7,004 bases of DNA from positions 1-7,004 of the forward strand of contig JAGLQQ010000095.1 of assembly GCA_023136735.1 (NCBI GenBank). Direction: 5' to 3'. Numbering within the stretch: position 1 is the first letter of the stretch; the number at the start of each line of letters is the position of its first letter. This DNA comes from Candidatus Omnitrophota bacterium. GTDB taxonomy: Bacteria; Omnitrophota; Gorgyraeia; B26-G9. Shown in pieces: positions 7,003 through 7,004 of the stretch. The translations under genes and the position numbers were made by a program. Below the pieces are notes generated by a model, which had not been told where the DNA came from, searched no databases, and worked only from the letters and a program-made list of their open reading frames with translations.

Positions 7003-7004
7003 TT

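Overview
The window is an AT-rich stretch in which every supportable gene is read from the minus strand, so transcription runs from high to low coordinates. Gaps between genes are short (about 10 to 70 bases), which suggests one operon. It looks like part of a cell-surface glycan or O-antigen type locus from an uncultivated Gram-negative-like bacterium. It combines a B12-binding-type radical SAM enzyme, two large multi-spanning GT-C-like membrane proteins, a WbqC-like gene and an exported protein. A lineage such as Omnitrophota would fit this mixture, but that is a guess from general gene style, not shown by the sequence.

In order of transcription: the right end (about 6916-7002) may hold the last codons of a gene that begins outside the window. 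It is followed by a gene-free leader of about 200 bases. A 471-residue radical SAM protein (6712 to 5297) comes first. A short spacer that can fold as an RNA stem leads to a 545-residue GT-C-like membrane protein (5238 to 3601). Next is a broken gene (about 3591 to 2904). Then come a 304-residue exported or anchored protein with a GTG start (2834 to 1920) and a 601-residue YfhO/GT-C-like membrane protein (1886 to 81). A possible further gene begins at 78 and leaves the window at base 1.

The most informative observation is the broken gene. A simple gene call would give only a 111-residue hypothetical protein at 2949-3284. Reading all three minus frames by eye shows a nearly complete WbqC-family protein of about 228 codons. 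It is interrupted by an in-frame TAG, three single-base frameshifts, and a TAA that removes the conserved C-terminal tail; its start codon may also be damaged. The neighbouring genes are equally rich in homopolymers yet read through cleanly. This favours genuine gene decay in an otherwise live glycan operon, although assembly or sequencing errors must be excluded. A hairpin plus T-run just after the 545-residue gene, which looks like a terminator, lies inside conserved codons of this dead gene.

If the locus is functional, the two membrane proteins would use lipid-linked sugar donors on the outer face of the inner membrane, and the radical SAM enzyme would modify a lipid, sugar or other precursor. 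The substrates cannot be read from the sequence. I see no CRISPR array, transposase, tRNA or rRNA.
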